From the NCBI RefSeq assembly GCF_964253085.1, contig NZ_CAXUQH020000001.1:4774001-4838000 (forward strand): 64,000 bases of DNA, written 5' to 3'. The translations under genes were made by a program, and so were the position numbers. This document shows positions 41,842 to 51,111 of the stretch, one piece after another. The notes below the pieces were generated by a model, which saw only the letters and a list, made by a program, of their open reading frames with translations, was not told where the DNA came from and made no database searches. Position 1 is the first letter of the stretch. The number at the start of each line of letters is the position of its first letter. Source of the stretch: Paenibacillus_E sp964253085 (lineage in GTDB: Bacteria; Bacillota; Bacilli; Paenibacillales; NBRC-103111).

Positions 41842-42882
41842 TTATTGCAGCTCTGCGAAACCAAAGAGCGCATCTTTCGCCGTATCCACAGTGATTATTC
41901 GCTGCTGAAGCAGCTCGCGAAGCGCCATTTCCATAGTCTGCATGCCTTGGGATTTGCCAGTTTGCATGACAGAACGGATCTGGTGTACCTTCTCCGAACG
42001 AATAAGGTTCGCTACCGCTGGCGTATTTACCAACACTTCGATCGCGGCTACGCGACCGCTGCCGTCTGCCGTTGGTAAAAGTCTTTGTGCCATAACGCCC
42101 AGCATAACGGATGCGAGTTGCACGCGTACTTGTTGCTGTGCTTCCGAAGGAAAAACATCAATGATCCTGTCAATGGTTTGAGGTGCATCAGCCGTATGTA
42201 AAGTTCCGAAAACCAAATGCCCTGTTTCAGCTGCGGTAATTGCAATACTAATCGTTTCCAGATCGCGCATTTCACCCACCAGAATAACGTCTGGATCCTG
42301 CCTAAGTGCTGCACGAAGTCCTGTAGAAAACGAATTGGTATCAACGCCGATCTCCCTCTGATTGACAATACAAGATTTATGCGGGTGCACAAACTCAATT
42401 GGATCTTCCAGCGTGATGATGTGATCAGTTCTTGTACGATTGATAAAATCTAATATCGCAGCTAGAGTAGTTGATTTTCCGCTTCCGGTAGGTCCAGTAA
42501 CGAGCACGAGACCTTGTGGCTTTTTGGCAAAATCTTGCGCGATCGCTGGTAAACCTAGCACTTCCATGGCCGGTACTTTATTAGGAATAAGACGAATCGT
42601 CAGACTAACATTGCCTTTTTGTTTATAGATATTGACTCTGTATCTGGAAACATCTGCAATACCATAAGATAAGTCTAAATCCCCTTTTTCTAAAAAGAGT
42701 TCATATTGTTCGTTTGTCATTAATTCTTTCGCCATCTCTAACGTTGCTAAAGGGCTCAGAATTTGATCATTCACTGGCTTAAGTACGCCATGAATACGAA
42801 ACATAGCCGGCGAATTGACTGAAATGTGTATGTCAGAAGCTTTACGGTCATGAGCAAGCTTCATCAACTCTATCATGGCCAC
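41842..42882 (-). CDS. pilT: PilT-like pilus retraction ATPase
   Basis: 346 residues with PilT landmarks: IHISVNSPAMFRIHG at the N-terminus, Walker A VTGPTGSGKSTTLAA, Asp box LEDPIEFVH, Walker B RQDPDVILVGEMRDLETI, His box LVFGTLHTAD and the C-terminal ANLIRSEKVHQIRSVMQTG. A true PilT implies retraction-driven twitching motility or DNA uptake. It lies between pilB and pilC in the operon. Confidence 0.93.
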   Translation of the reverse strand: MAMIELMKLAHDRKASDIHISVNSPAMFRIHGVLKPVNDQILSPLATLEMAKELMTNEQYELFLEKGDLDLSYGIADVSRYRVNIYKQKGNVSLTIRLIPNKVPAMEVLGLPAIAQDFAKKPQGLVLVTGPTGSGKSTTLAAILDFINRTRTDHIITLEDPIEFVHPHKSCIVNQREIGVDTNSFSTGLRAALRQDPDVILVGEMRDLETISIAITAAETGHLVFGTLHTADAPQTIDRIIDVFPSEAQQQVRVQLASVMLGVMAQRLLPTADGSGRVAAIEVLVNTPAVANLIRSEKVHQIRSVMQTGKSQGMQTMEMALRELLQQRIITVDTAKDALFGFAELQ

Positions 42883-42996
42883 TAGAATCCCTCCAATCTG
42901 TCGGAAATGGGCATAATTCCTCGTAAATACATCGTACTGTGGAACTGTTAGAAAAGTATTAGATATAATTCGACATTTTTTTCATAAAAAAAATAT

Positions 42997-44661
42997 TCAG
43001 TCATTGCCCGTAACACGGAATACTTCCGCTAATGTCGTTTGACCAGCGATCACTTTGCTAATGCCATCTTTAATCATCGGTATCAATCCGTGTTCTGTTG
43101 CGTAATTCCGATAATCGTTATCTGAACGTTTTTGCAAAATCATAGTCCGAAGTGTATCATCAATTGGCAAAATTTCATGAATCGCAAGTCGCCCCTTGTA
43201 TCCGCTTCGCCCGCATTCTCCGCACCCACTGCCTCTACGCAGTATCTCAGCTGTATACCCTTGACCTTCCAGCAGCATCTTCTCTTCTTGAGAAGGGACA
43301 TAAGAAGTTGAACAGCCAGGACAAATTTTACGTACAAGTCGCTGTGCAATAATGCAGTTAACCGCGGATGAAATCAGGAAAGGCTCAACTCCCATATCGA
43401 TTAAACGAGTAATCGAATTCGCTGCGCTGTTTGTATGCAGTGTACTGAGAACAAGATGTCCTGTCATGGCTGCGCGAATGGCAATCTCAGCTGTCTCTAC
43501 ATCCCTAATTTCTCCAACCATAACGATGTTGGGATCTTGACGCAGAATAGTTCGCAGACCTTTCGCGAATGTCAGTCCGGTTACAGAATTAACTTGTACT
43601 TGATTAATACCTTGGAGTTGATATTCTACAGGATCCTCAACGGTGATAATGTTAACTTCCTCGTTATTCAATCTGGATAATGCGGAATATAAGGTTGTTG
43701 TTTTACCGCTACCAGTCGGTCCTGTGATAAGTACGACACCATGAGCATTGTTTATTCCTTTTTGAAATAACATGAGGTTGTGCTCAGAGAGTCCTAATTT
43801 CTCGATTTCAGTGAGCGTGCTCCCTAGATCGAGAATTCGCATGACGACCTTCTCTCCGTGAATCGTTGGAAGAGAGGAGATTCGGATATCTACTTTACGG
43901 AATTCAATATCCATTTCAACACGACCATCTTGCGGTAATCTTCTTTCTGCGACGTTCATGTTTGCCATGATTTTAATCCTAGCAATAATGACACTCTGCA
44001 TGTGAGGAGGTAGTGTCCTCTCTGTGCGCATGACCCCATCCACGCGATATCGAATACGCAAGCTATCTTCCTGCGGATCGATGTGAATGTCACTCGCGCC
44101 AATTTGGATCGCCTGAATAATGATTTGATTAACCGTCTTAACGACTGGAGAATCCTCATCTTCCACTATTGGCTTCGCTTCTTCCGCTTCACGCATATTC
44201 AAGTTCTGCATGATCTGCTCAACAGATTCCTGCAGCCCATAATAGCGCTTTATGGCCCGTTGGAGTTCATCTTTCGAAGCTATCGTAGGCTCAATGCGGA
44301 ATCCAGTCGTCATGCGAAGCTCGTCAATTGCAAAATAGTCCAACGGGTCAGCCATCGCCAAAATGAGTTTATTGCCTTCAGTCCGAATTGGTAAAACCTG
44401 ATGTTGCTCAGCAAGCCGCTGTGGGATAATATTAATAATTTTCGTTTCGATTTTTTGACGGTAAAGCTGGATATGCGGAATACCCAATTGGAACTCAAGA
44501 ACTTCAATTAGCTGCTGTTCTGTTATGTAGTTGCGGGTGATCAGCACATCACCGAGCCTCATATTCAACTCTTTTTGCTCTCTGAGGGCATTTTTCAACT
44601 GTTCTTCCGAGATCAGTCCAGATTCGACCAGTAGATCTCCGATTCTTTTACGAGGAGCCAT
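42997..44661 (-). CDS. pilB: PilB-like pilus extension ATPase with MshEN-type N-terminus
   Basis: About 554 residues. N-terminal MshEN-type domains: RIGDLLVESGLISEEQLKNALREQ and RLGDVLITRNYITEQQLIEVLEFQ fit the RLGxxL-type motif that binds c-di-GMP. ATPase core: Walker A ITGPTGSGKTTTLYSAL, Asp box VEDPVEYQ, Walker B DPNIVMVGEIRD, His box LSTLHTNSAANS, and a zinc site CPGC and CGEC. ATG 44661 has GGGGGTG 9 bases upstream; the frame extends to 44733 but without a site. It drives pilus extension and starts the operon. Confidence 0.92.
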   Translation of the reverse strand: MAPRKRIGDLLVESGLISEEQLKNALREQKELNMRLGDVLITRNYITEQQLIEVLEFQLGIPHIQLYRQKIETKIINIIPQRLAEQHQVLPIRTEGNKLILAMADPLDYFAIDELRMTTGFRIEPTIASKDELQRAIKRYYGLQESVEQIMQNLNMREAEEAKPIVEDEDSPVVKTVNQIIIQAIQIGASDIHIDPQEDSLRIRYRVDGVMRTERTLPPHMQSVIIARIKIMANMNVAERRLPQDGRVEMDIEFRKVDIRISSLPTIHGEKVVMRILDLGSTLTEIEKLGLSEHNLMLFQKGINNAHGVVLITGPTGSGKTTTLYSALSRLNNEEVNIITVEDPVEYQLQGINQVQVNSVTGLTFAKGLRTILRQDPNIVMVGEIRDVETAEIAIRAAMTGHLVLSTLHTNSAANSITRLIDMGVEPFLISSAVNCIIAQRLVRKICPGCSTSYVPSQEEKMLLEGQGYTAEILRRGSGCGECGRSGYKGRLAIHEILPIDDTLRTMILQKRSDNDYRNYATEHGLIPMIKDGISKVIAGQTTLAEVFRVTGND

Positions 44662-44733
44662 AACTCCATTCACCCCCATCGATTTCAAAACCCTTTTTCT
44701 GGCATGAAAAAAGGCCAGTTGCTTAATACGCAC

Positions 44734-44887
44734 CTGACTCTTTAGCCCCTGTTACAGATGTCAGTACATTATTAAGGGCGCAAAATGGATGTATATTTTT
44801 ATTTAAACATACTGTGATTTCTTTGGTCAATGTAAGATTCATCCACCAAATGCAACCCTTGGTACTACAGTGTGAGAATTAACAAAA
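44734..44887. other. Gap upstream of pilB; possible pil operon leader
   Basis: A minus-strand TTGACC near 44826-44831 with TTAAAT about 18 bases further could be a weak promoter for the pil operon. A small hairpin (CTGGC / GCCAG) lies just before pilB. I looked for a c-di-GMP riboswitch and do not see one. Low confidence in the promoter. Confidence 0.3.
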
Positions 44888-45883
44888 TCATACAAAAGGC
44901 GGGTCCCAAGCTTTTTTGTCCATTCCAATCCGATCACTCACGACATTCATATCCCGATCAAGATGTACATCGACACCGAAGCTCAGTTTGCGTTTGTGCC
45001 AGAATCGCATATCGCGCCACTGTACTTCATATCCACCATTCTTCTCTTTCCAACAAACATAAATGTGCTGAGCAAATTGCAAAAATGCACGAACACCATC
45101 TGTCCCCATAGATGCTTTCACGATTGGATGTGATTGCTGTTGATTGTAATCTTTCTTACTATACTGCTCAAGGATGATCACTTGACCATGTCGAAGCTCA
45201 CCCAAATAAAAGCTAGTATCACTTTCAAAGACAAACTGCCAATAAAACCAGCTTAAACTCGGTACAAGATGACATACACCTGTAGGAATCTTTATTTCAC
45301 TTCGCACAAGCTTTATGAGCTTATTACGCTGTGATATTTGGAACCACACATACAAAAGCGATGCTGTAAAAATGAGGGCAAACATCTCCCCAATATGACT
45401 ACCTGCCACGCCTCCCCATACCGCAAACCATAGGATTACACCGCCAGCATGAAGCGTGAACAAAAATGGATCATACAGACATAGCGTATCTAGGTGCACC
45501 CATTTTTTCGTAAATGGCCGTAAGCATTGTACACCATAGACATTCAAAGCATCCAGCCCCACATGGCATACAATAGCAAGGAACGTCCATAGGAATAGAT
45601 GAAAATAATGCTCCCAAATGCCGAATACAGCCGCGAGCGGCAAACTTATTAACAGTGGCCAGATCAATAGAGCAGGTAATGAATGCGTCACACCTCGATG
45701 TATTCGAACATAACTCGCATACCCCCGTAATCGGGCAAATGTGTCTAAATCCGGCGCATGGGATCCAATCAACGTTCCAGCGAGAATCGCATGACTTAAT
45801 GCGGGTTGCTGCGTAACCACCGTATCTAAACAAGCTAAACCTGCGAGGCTAACCCCAAACAATAAGTGGCTTCCTGTATCCAT
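44888..45883 (-). CDS. Membrane-bound metal-dependent hydrolase (YfhP/YdjM-like)
   Basis: 331 residues. The N-terminal half is membrane-embedded and contains the family motif: TGSHLLFGVSLAG (His), GSHAPDLDTFARLRG (His, Asp) and HRGVTHSLPALL (His), a metal-binding pattern of the LexA-binding/inner-membrane hydrolase family (DUF457, YdjM, YfhP). The C-terminal half is soluble, with WRDMRFWHKRKLSFGVDVHLDRDM. Substrate unknown. Confidence 0.82.
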   Translation of the reverse strand: MDTGSHLLFGVSLAGLACLDTVVTQQPALSHAILAGTLIGSHAPDLDTFARLRGYASYVRIHRGVTHSLPALLIWPLLISLPLAAVFGIWEHYFHLFLWTFLAIVCHVGLDALNVYGVQCLRPFTKKWVHLDTLCLYDPFLFTLHAGGVILWFAVWGGVAGSHIGEMFALIFTASLLYVWFQISQRNKLIKLVRSEIKIPTGVCHLVPSLSWFYWQFVFESDTSFYLGELRHGQVIILEQYSKKDYNQQQSHPIVKASMGTDGVRAFLQFAQHIYVCWKEKNGGYEVQWRDMRFWHKRKLSFGVDVHLDRDMNVVSDRIGMDKKAWDPPFV

Positions 45884-45916
45884 TTATCGATTCCCCCGTC
45901 CTTATGTCCATTATGG

Positions 45917-46825
45917 CTACTGAAGACCATCTTCCCAACGTTCATGAACGTTAAACCAGTAAAACCAAGAAGCCGGTTGCTCCCGAATAACCCGCTCTAC
46001 GAAGCTATTCAAGATCAGATTTGCTTCCATTCTTGCAGTTCGAACAGCAAGACTTTCTTGCGCGTATAGGATCAGCGGTTCTCCAACAACAAGCCGATGC
46101 TTGAAGCCATGCACACGGATTCCATAGAAGGGCACGATAGGAATTTGCAGCTCAAGCGCCAACATAGCCGTACCTTCAGGAGTCCGTGTCACCCTGCCAA
46201 ATAGCTTCGACAACGGAAAGGAAGGTCGCCAGAAATCGCCAAGCAAGAAAACGACGCCTCCGGATTGAATATGTCTTCTTAAGCTGCGATACAATTCCAG
46301 TGCGGGAACACTGTCGTAATCTAAACCTTTACAACCTAATGCCGCGAACTTGTCATATAAGGGCTTGAGTTCAGGGCTTCCCGCTGAGGCTACAGTAAGA
46401 CAGTCGTACCTTCTCGAAAAATACCAATAGTAATTGAAAAAATTTCCTACATGAGGTGTGTAAATAATAAACCCTTTCCCTTGGGCTAACTGCTGCGCGG
46501 CCTGCAAATGCTCCTCACCTTGCAACTTGAATTCATACGAAGGTAATCGATCCGATTGGAAACAAATTTCGAACAGCGAAAATACAACATTTCGCACATA
46601 ATTCCTTGTAAGTGATCTGACTTTTCGTTCCGACATCGGTCCTAAAACATCTGCCAGATTATGTTTCACATTCTTTAGAAACCCGTTTCGTGAGGCTACA
46701 TACCATATTGAAGCTATTCCCCAACAAAGGAAGGACAGCATCCACAATGGAAAAATAGGTAACATACGCGCCAGAAGTCTTTGATCTCCTTCACCTGAGG
46801 TTAACTTTGCGATCCATTCATACAA
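45917..46825 (-). CDS. LPLAT (HtrB/LpxL-like) acyltransferase with altered active-site motif
   Basis: 302 residues, TTG start with GAGGTGG 7 bases upstream. One N-terminal membrane helix (PLWMLSFLCWGIASIWYVAS) then the acyltransferase fold: IYTPHVGNFFNYYWYF where a catalytic His is followed by Phe at the place where the usual HxxxxD/E acid belongs, then GVVFLLGDFWRPSFPLSKLFG, TPEGTAMLALELQIPIVPFYG and KHRLVVGEPL. Probably transfers a fatty acyl chain to a lipid acceptor at the membrane. It precedes, 17 bases apart, an OlsB-like GNAT gene upstream of it, so the two may make an N-acyl amino acid-type lipid. Confidence 0.75.
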   Translation of the reverse strand: MYEWIAKLTSGEGDQRLLARMLPIFPLWMLSFLCWGIASIWYVASRNGFLKNVKHNLADVLGPMSERKVRSLTRNYVRNVVFSLFEICFQSDRLPSYEFKLQGEEHLQAAQQLAQGKGFIIYTPHVGNFFNYYWYFSRRYDCLTVASAGSPELKPLYDKFAALGCKGLDYDSVPALELYRSLRRHIQSGGVVFLLGDFWRPSFPLSKLFGRVTRTPEGTAMLALELQIPIVPFYGIRVHGFKHRLVVGEPLILYAQESLAVRTARMEANLILNSFVERVIREQPASWFYWFNVHERWEDGLQ

Positions 46826-46842
46826 GGCACGCCCACCTCATC

Positions 46843-47616
46843 TCACTCTGCATGTAGAAAATGACGTTTATATCGACGCGCCACTTTATCTTTTTGTAAT
46901 ATGATAAAAAAATCAACTGTCCCGAACAGCTCATCATACGCAGGATCCCCACCAATTTCAGCTCCAAGCCACTGATAGCCTTTCATCAAGGGTGGCAGTT
47001 TGCGAAACATTTCTTTCTCATTACAAGAGAGATCAATTTGAGCGAGACCAGAAATTCGATGTGTTTCGAGGGGTTCTATTCCAAATCTATCTGTCAGCAC
47101 CTGTTTCTGCTTCAGCATCGTATAAATCTCATTTAATTCCTCTATCGTTGAAAAGTGTACACTCGCACAACCGATTAAATGAGTGAAATTACGCTCACTT
47201 ATATAACCGGCAATCCCTTCCCACAACAGTTGAATTGCCCTTCCACCACGATAAGCTGGAGCAATGCAACTGCGGCCCAGTTCCAACGATTGTTGTCTTA
47301 GTTCTGACAGCGCTCTTAAATTAAATTCGGTTTCGGAGTAAAATCCAATCCCCTCGCAAGCTCGATCACCAGGTAAAAGCCGATAAGTACCGATAACTTG
47401 ATCGGTTTCAAGGTCTTTGACTATCAAGTGATCACAATACGGATCATATTCATCACGTTCAAGCTTTTGTTCATTCATTAACCGTAAATTTTTCTCTTCC
47501 TCCACAAATATTTGATATCGCAGTTGCATGGCCTGCTCAATTTCTTGTTCATGACTGGCAAGCTTCACCATCAGCTTAGCAGGTTGTGGCGCCGTCGATA
47601 GAGGTACTCCATTCAT
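46843..47616 (-). CDS. OlsB-like N-acyltransferase (GNAT fold)
   Basis: 257 residues: GNAT-type N-acyltransferase resembling ornithine-lipid OlsB and hemolysin-like enzymes. Motifs include QLRYQIFVEEEK-like start (AMQLRYQIFVEEEKN), YDPYCDHLIVKD, QVIGTYRLLPGD and LELGRSCIAPAYRGGRAIQLLWEGI, where the RGG and following stretch match the acyl-CoA/ACP binding loop. OlsB acylates the alpha-amino group of ornithine to form lyso-ornithine lipid. Whether this enzyme uses ornithine, another amino acid or lysine is unknown. It is immediately upstream of an LPLAT-type acyltransferase, which could perform the second acylation. Confidence 0.8.
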   Translation of the reverse strand: MNGVPLSTAPQPAKLMVKLASHEQEIEQAMQLRYQIFVEEEKNLRLMNEQKLERDEYDPYCDHLIVKDLETDQVIGTYRLLPGDRACEGIGFYSETEFNLRALSELRQQSLELGRSCIAPAYRGGRAIQLLWEGIAGYISERNFTHLIGCASVHFSTIEELNEIYTMLKQKQVLTDRFGIEPLETHRISGLAQIDLSCNEKEMFRKLPPLMKGYQWLGAEIGGDPAYDELFGTVDFFIILQKDKVARRYKRHFLHAE

Positions 47617-47730
47617 TTTTCCTCACGCCTCTCAACTAGAATTTACAACTCCAGATTAGCAAAGCTTTATTTTCTGCTGATTTGCTGGTTGTGAAGGTTT
47701 TGTAAGTATCATGATATTTGCTGATAAAAA

Positions 47731-47768
47731 TAAAAAAAAACACAATCACCCAAAGGCGAATTGTGTTT
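47731..47768 (-). terminator. Intrinsic terminator of the SLH protein gene
   Basis: Minus-strand stem AAACACAAT / ATTGTGTTT with a partly paired loop (CC/GG) and a run of nine or so U. Confidence 0.88.
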
Positions 47769-47778
47769 GTAGGACTCG

Positions 47779-50700
47779 TCAATTAATAAATTGTAAATAA
47801 ATTAATAACCGCTTCAACATGACAGCTGCTTGCGCGCGAGTCGCAAAGGCATTGGGATTAAGCTGTGTCTCGGTGACACCTTGTATTAACCCTGTTTGCA
47901 AGGTAAACGCCATTGCCTCTCTTGCCCAGTTGTCGATTGCATGTTGATCTACAAATGGATTAAGAACTGTATCCTGTGTGTAGTTTTCTTGCTGGCTGCC
48001 TGTAATTTGAATCGTTCTATTGATCATAGCAGCCATCTGCTCACGTGTCACTTGCAGTAGTGGTCGAAAGGTCCCATCTTCAAACCCCTCGATTAGACCT
48101 GCTTTAGCCGCTGTGTTGACCATTTGAGAATACCAGTCTTTGTCCTTAATATCCTGAAAACCAGAGGTTCCCGGTTCCGATACGTTTACTTCCATACCTA
48201 GAGCACGGATGAGCAATGTAGCAAATTCAGCACGAGATATTTCCTTCTCAGGCGCGAAATTTTGTTCATCTACCCCAGTAATGATCCTTTTGGAAGCAAG
48301 TTTTTCTACATCCTCTCGTGCCCAGTGCGTCCTCATATCTTCAAAATGCTTATCTTTCTGAATGATTGTGTATAGCCCGCTATATTGGTCTTTAATTACC
48401 ATACTCCATGCACCATCGCCACCGGTCAAGAGAGATGGAACGAAGGCTATCTCACCAGATTCGACATTTAATCGTACAGCAGTCACATTTGTTGTGTAAG
48501 AAGAGCCAGGAAGAGCGATTGACCTCTCCACGGGCATGTTCTCATAATGGCGAATCGCAACGCCGCCTGCTTGGATTTCAAACTCGATTGGATTGGTCAG
48601 CAGCAAAGCAGTTTGTTCAGCAGTTGCTTTTTCTTTCAGCGTTTCTGCAAGTTGACTTGCTTCATGGCGGATAATCACGGAGAAAAGTCCATTTGAAGCT
48701 TCAGCTTCCCCGACATGATTTTTGAAAAGAAGCAAGGGAATTGTAAACTGAATGGCATTCATATCCAGTTGAATACTTCCATTCGTATTCTGTAATTCAT
48801 TCCATACGTTGGATGCAAATTCGACGACTGTCGTATCGTGATCATCTTGAATTTGTAACAGCAAAGAGGAAGCCGAACCCTCATTTAGTGCGATGAAAGC
48901 ATCTCGCAACTCACCTTCATCGGCATGGAATTTAGAGAGCATCCTACCGTCAGGTGCTGCTTCACGGACACGCTGACTCGAAAGTACCAGTGCCTGAGAA
49001 CCTGATGACTTCAATCCTCCTGTTAACGTGTAACTTGCGCTGGGTCCAGTAGAGGACCAGTTATCCGCTAAATCTCCCGCTTCCACTTTAAAACTCATGT
49101 TTGTGCCTGCCGTTAAGCCTGATAATTGCGTTGTAAGCTCACTTCCGCTCACCGTAGTTAGCAAGTCCGAATCTTTATATATCCGATAGGAAGTGACCCC
49201 TACATTGTCTGTTGCTGCCGACCAGGTTAAAGTGACAGAAGTACCCGAACTTGGTGTTACCGTTACATTGGCACCATAATTCCATGTAGGAGCTAGTTTG
49301 TCTTTGAATCCTACCGTGACATAAATCGTTGTCGAGATTCCACTATAAGTTGCAGTAATAACTGCACTCCCTGCACTTACTGCTGTGATATACCCATAAC
49401 TACTTACGGTAGCGACAGATGAATTTGAACTTGTGAAGCTCGTATTCGAGGTTACATCAGTCATATTATATTGCGAATCATAGGCATGTATAGAGAGATA
49501 CTGTGTCCCACTTACTTCCAAGTAAATGGTACTTTCATCTGCTTCAATCCGACTAACGGTGGTTGTCACATTCACACTCGCTGATGCTGTGAAACTGCCA
49601 TAAAATGCTGTAATCGTCGTTACGCCAGGCGAAATGCCTGTCACCATGCCATTTGAATTTACACTAGCTACCGCTGGATTTGAGCTTGTAAAGGACAGGC
49701 CAGTTGTCAATGTTTGTGTACTGCTATCATTTTTATATCCAATTACATAGGGAGACCGCGTTGTACCAGATTGGAGCGAATACGAGTAAGAGTCGAATGC
49801 GATGCGATTCAAATTCGCCAAAGTTTGAGACACCGTAATGTTGGCTGAAGTTGTTTGGCCATTGAAGGTTACCGTTAAGGTTGTAGAACCAGCAGCAACT
49901 CCTGTGATTATGCCATTGGCATTGACAGTGGCCACAGCTGTGTTTGCGATTCTATAGGAGGCCCCTGATTGGATACTAAATGTATTGCCATTCGCATAAA
50001 CCCCTGTCAAGTAACTGGATATCGTTTCACTTGGTTGCAGGCTATAACCTTCTTCATCCAAATACACGCGAGTTAGCGTTTGTGAATTGGGATTGTTATT
50101 CAAACCACCATCTGGTCCATATATTTGAAACTCCGCTACACTCGCATACCCTCCTGAGGCTACACGTGTTGTTGTTAACCGAAAGTATCGTGCCGTGACA
50201 TTCCCCTCATCTACATAACGCGGATCTCCCCATTGCATATTACCTGATCGATCCGTGAAGGTATACCAGATAAGGCCATCTACCGAAAAATCAATTTTGT
50301 AACCATATATCTCCTGTAAATTTGTATATGTCGTCTCAAAGCGCTGCACATTGCGCAGTTGCCCCAGATCCACAACTAGCCATTGAGGTAAAGATGTACT
50401 GCTTGGTGCCCAACTAGATAATAATTGACCATCCACAGCCTTATCAGAGCCCCAGGTGCCAGAAAAACTAGTAAAAGCAGCCGTTGTCTTATTTTGTGAC
50501 AGAAGCGTCAGAGTCTCACTCGTTGAATACACGCGAAAATCAAACACACTAGCCTGATCTCCTGGCGAGCCAACGCCTACTACTTGTAATCTGACGAATC
50601 TGGCAAGAACATCACCACTGTCAGAATAATAAGGGAAATTTATGGCTGTATTCGCAGAACGATCCGCAAAAATGCTCCAATTGATGCCATCGATCGAGGA

Positions 50701-51027
50701 TTCAATCTTATATGCATAAGAACTATTCACATGTTCAAATACAGTTTCAACACGTGATACATGTACATTTTGCGAAAGATCTACAGTTAGCCATTGTGGA
50801 AGTTGTGAATTACTTGCTACCCATTTCGTATATATGAAACCGTCCACCGCTTGGCTTGCACTATATGTAGCTCCTGTAACAGATGATGCCACAGCAGATT
50901 TACCTTGAGAAACGGGTATTTCAGAGGCATAGGCATCTCGTGATTGACATAAAATCCCAATAATGACACAAATAAAAATGAGTAAGGCAAAATGGTATAC
51001 AGTCGATCTGTAAACCGGATACGTCAT
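47779..51027 (-). CDS. Large S-layer-homology protein with F5/8-type C, Ig-like and Fn3 domains
   Basis: About 1082 residues. Signal peptide (YHFALLIFICVIIGILC). Two F5/8-type C (discoidin-like) domains follow: KSAVASSVTGATYSASQAVDG and KTTAAFTSFSGTWGSDKAVDG, each ending in a FRVYST or FQIYGP strand. Then about three BIG2/Ig-like repeats (the motif VNxNGxITGVxxGSTT recurs), a Fn3-like domain (LTWSAATDNVGVTSYRIYKD), a central region without match, and three C-terminal SLH repeats (FEDMRTHWAREDVEKL; FQDIKDKDWYSQMVNT; FVDQHAIDNWAREAM) that bind pyruvylated secondary wall polymer. It is likely an S-layer-attached carbohydrate-binding or processing protein; no catalytic domain is seen. ATG 51027 has GGGGGTG upstream. 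Confidence 0.87.
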   Translation of the reverse strand: MTYPVYRSTVYHFALLIFICVIIGILCQSRDAYASEIPVSQGKSAVASSVTGATYSASQAVDGFIYTKWVASNSQLPQWLTVDLSQNVHVSRVETVFEHVNSSYAYKIESSIDGINWSIFADRSANTAINFPYYSDSGDVLARFVRLQVVGVGSPGDQASVFDFRVYSTSETLTLLSQNKTTAAFTSFSGTWGSDKAVDGQLLSSWAPSSTSLPQWLVVDLGQLRNVQRFETTYTNLQEIYGYKIDFSVDGLIWYTFTDRSGNMQWGDPRYVDEGNVTARYFRLTTTRVASGGYASVAEFQIYGPDGGLNNNPNSQTLTRVYLDEEGYSLQPSETISSYLTGVYANGNTFSIQSGASYRIANTAVATVNANGIITGVAAGSTTLTVTFNGQTTSANITVSQTLANLNRIAFDSYSYSLQSGTTRSPYVIGYKNDSSTQTLTTGLSFTSSNPAVASVNSNGMVTGISPGVTTITAFYGSFTASASVNVTTTVSRIEADESTIYLEVSGTQYLSIHAYDSQYNMTDVTSNTSFTSSNSSVATVSSYGYITAVSAGSAVITATYSGISTTIYVTVGFKDKLAPTWNYGANVTVTPSSGTSVTLTWSAATDNVGVTSYRIYKDSDLLTTVSGSELTTQLSGLTAGTNMSFKVEAGDLADNWSSTGPSASYTLTGGLKSSGSQALVLSSQRVREAAPDGRMLSKFHADEGELRDAFIALNEGSASSLLLQIQDDHDTTVVEFASNVWNELQNTNGSIQLDMNAIQFTIPLLLFKNHVGEAEASNGLFSVIIRHEASQLAETLKEKATAEQTALLLTNPIEFEIQAGGVAIRHYENMPVERSIALPGSSYTTNVTAVRLNVESGEIAFVPSLLTGGDGAWSMVIKDQYSGLYTIIQKDKHFEDMRTHWAREDVEKLASKRIITGVDEQNFAPEKEISRAEFATLLIRALGMEVNVSEPGTSGFQDIKDKDWYSQMVNTAAKAGLIEGFEDGTFRPLLQVTREQMAAMINRTIQITGSQQENYTQDTVLNPFVDQHAIDNWAREAMAFTLQTGLIQGVTETQLNPNAFATRAQAAVMLKRLLIYLQFIN

Positions 51028-51068
51028 GTCCACCCCCATTTATTAAGCGTTTACAACTATTTTATCAG

Positions 51069-51094
51069 AAGCCCTATCATTCCGTATAGGGCTT
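51069..51094. terminator. Possible terminator hairpin upstream of the SLH gene
   Basis: 9-bp stem AAGCCCTAT / ATAGGGCTT with an 8-base loop, between a 33-aa ORF and the SLH gene; the T-runs are poor, so it may be a weak terminator or simple stem-loop. Confidence 0.45.
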
Positions 51095-51111
51095 TCGTTA
51101 TAATCTTCTAA

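Noticed and set aside
44734..44887. c-di-GMP riboswitch before pilB
   Set aside because: Neither the GEMM-I nor the type II conserved core is present; only a small hairpin.
45471..45833. 120-aa alternative frame within the membrane hydrolase gene
   Set aside because: Same strand but out of frame with a clearly coding gene; cysteine-rich nonsense translation.
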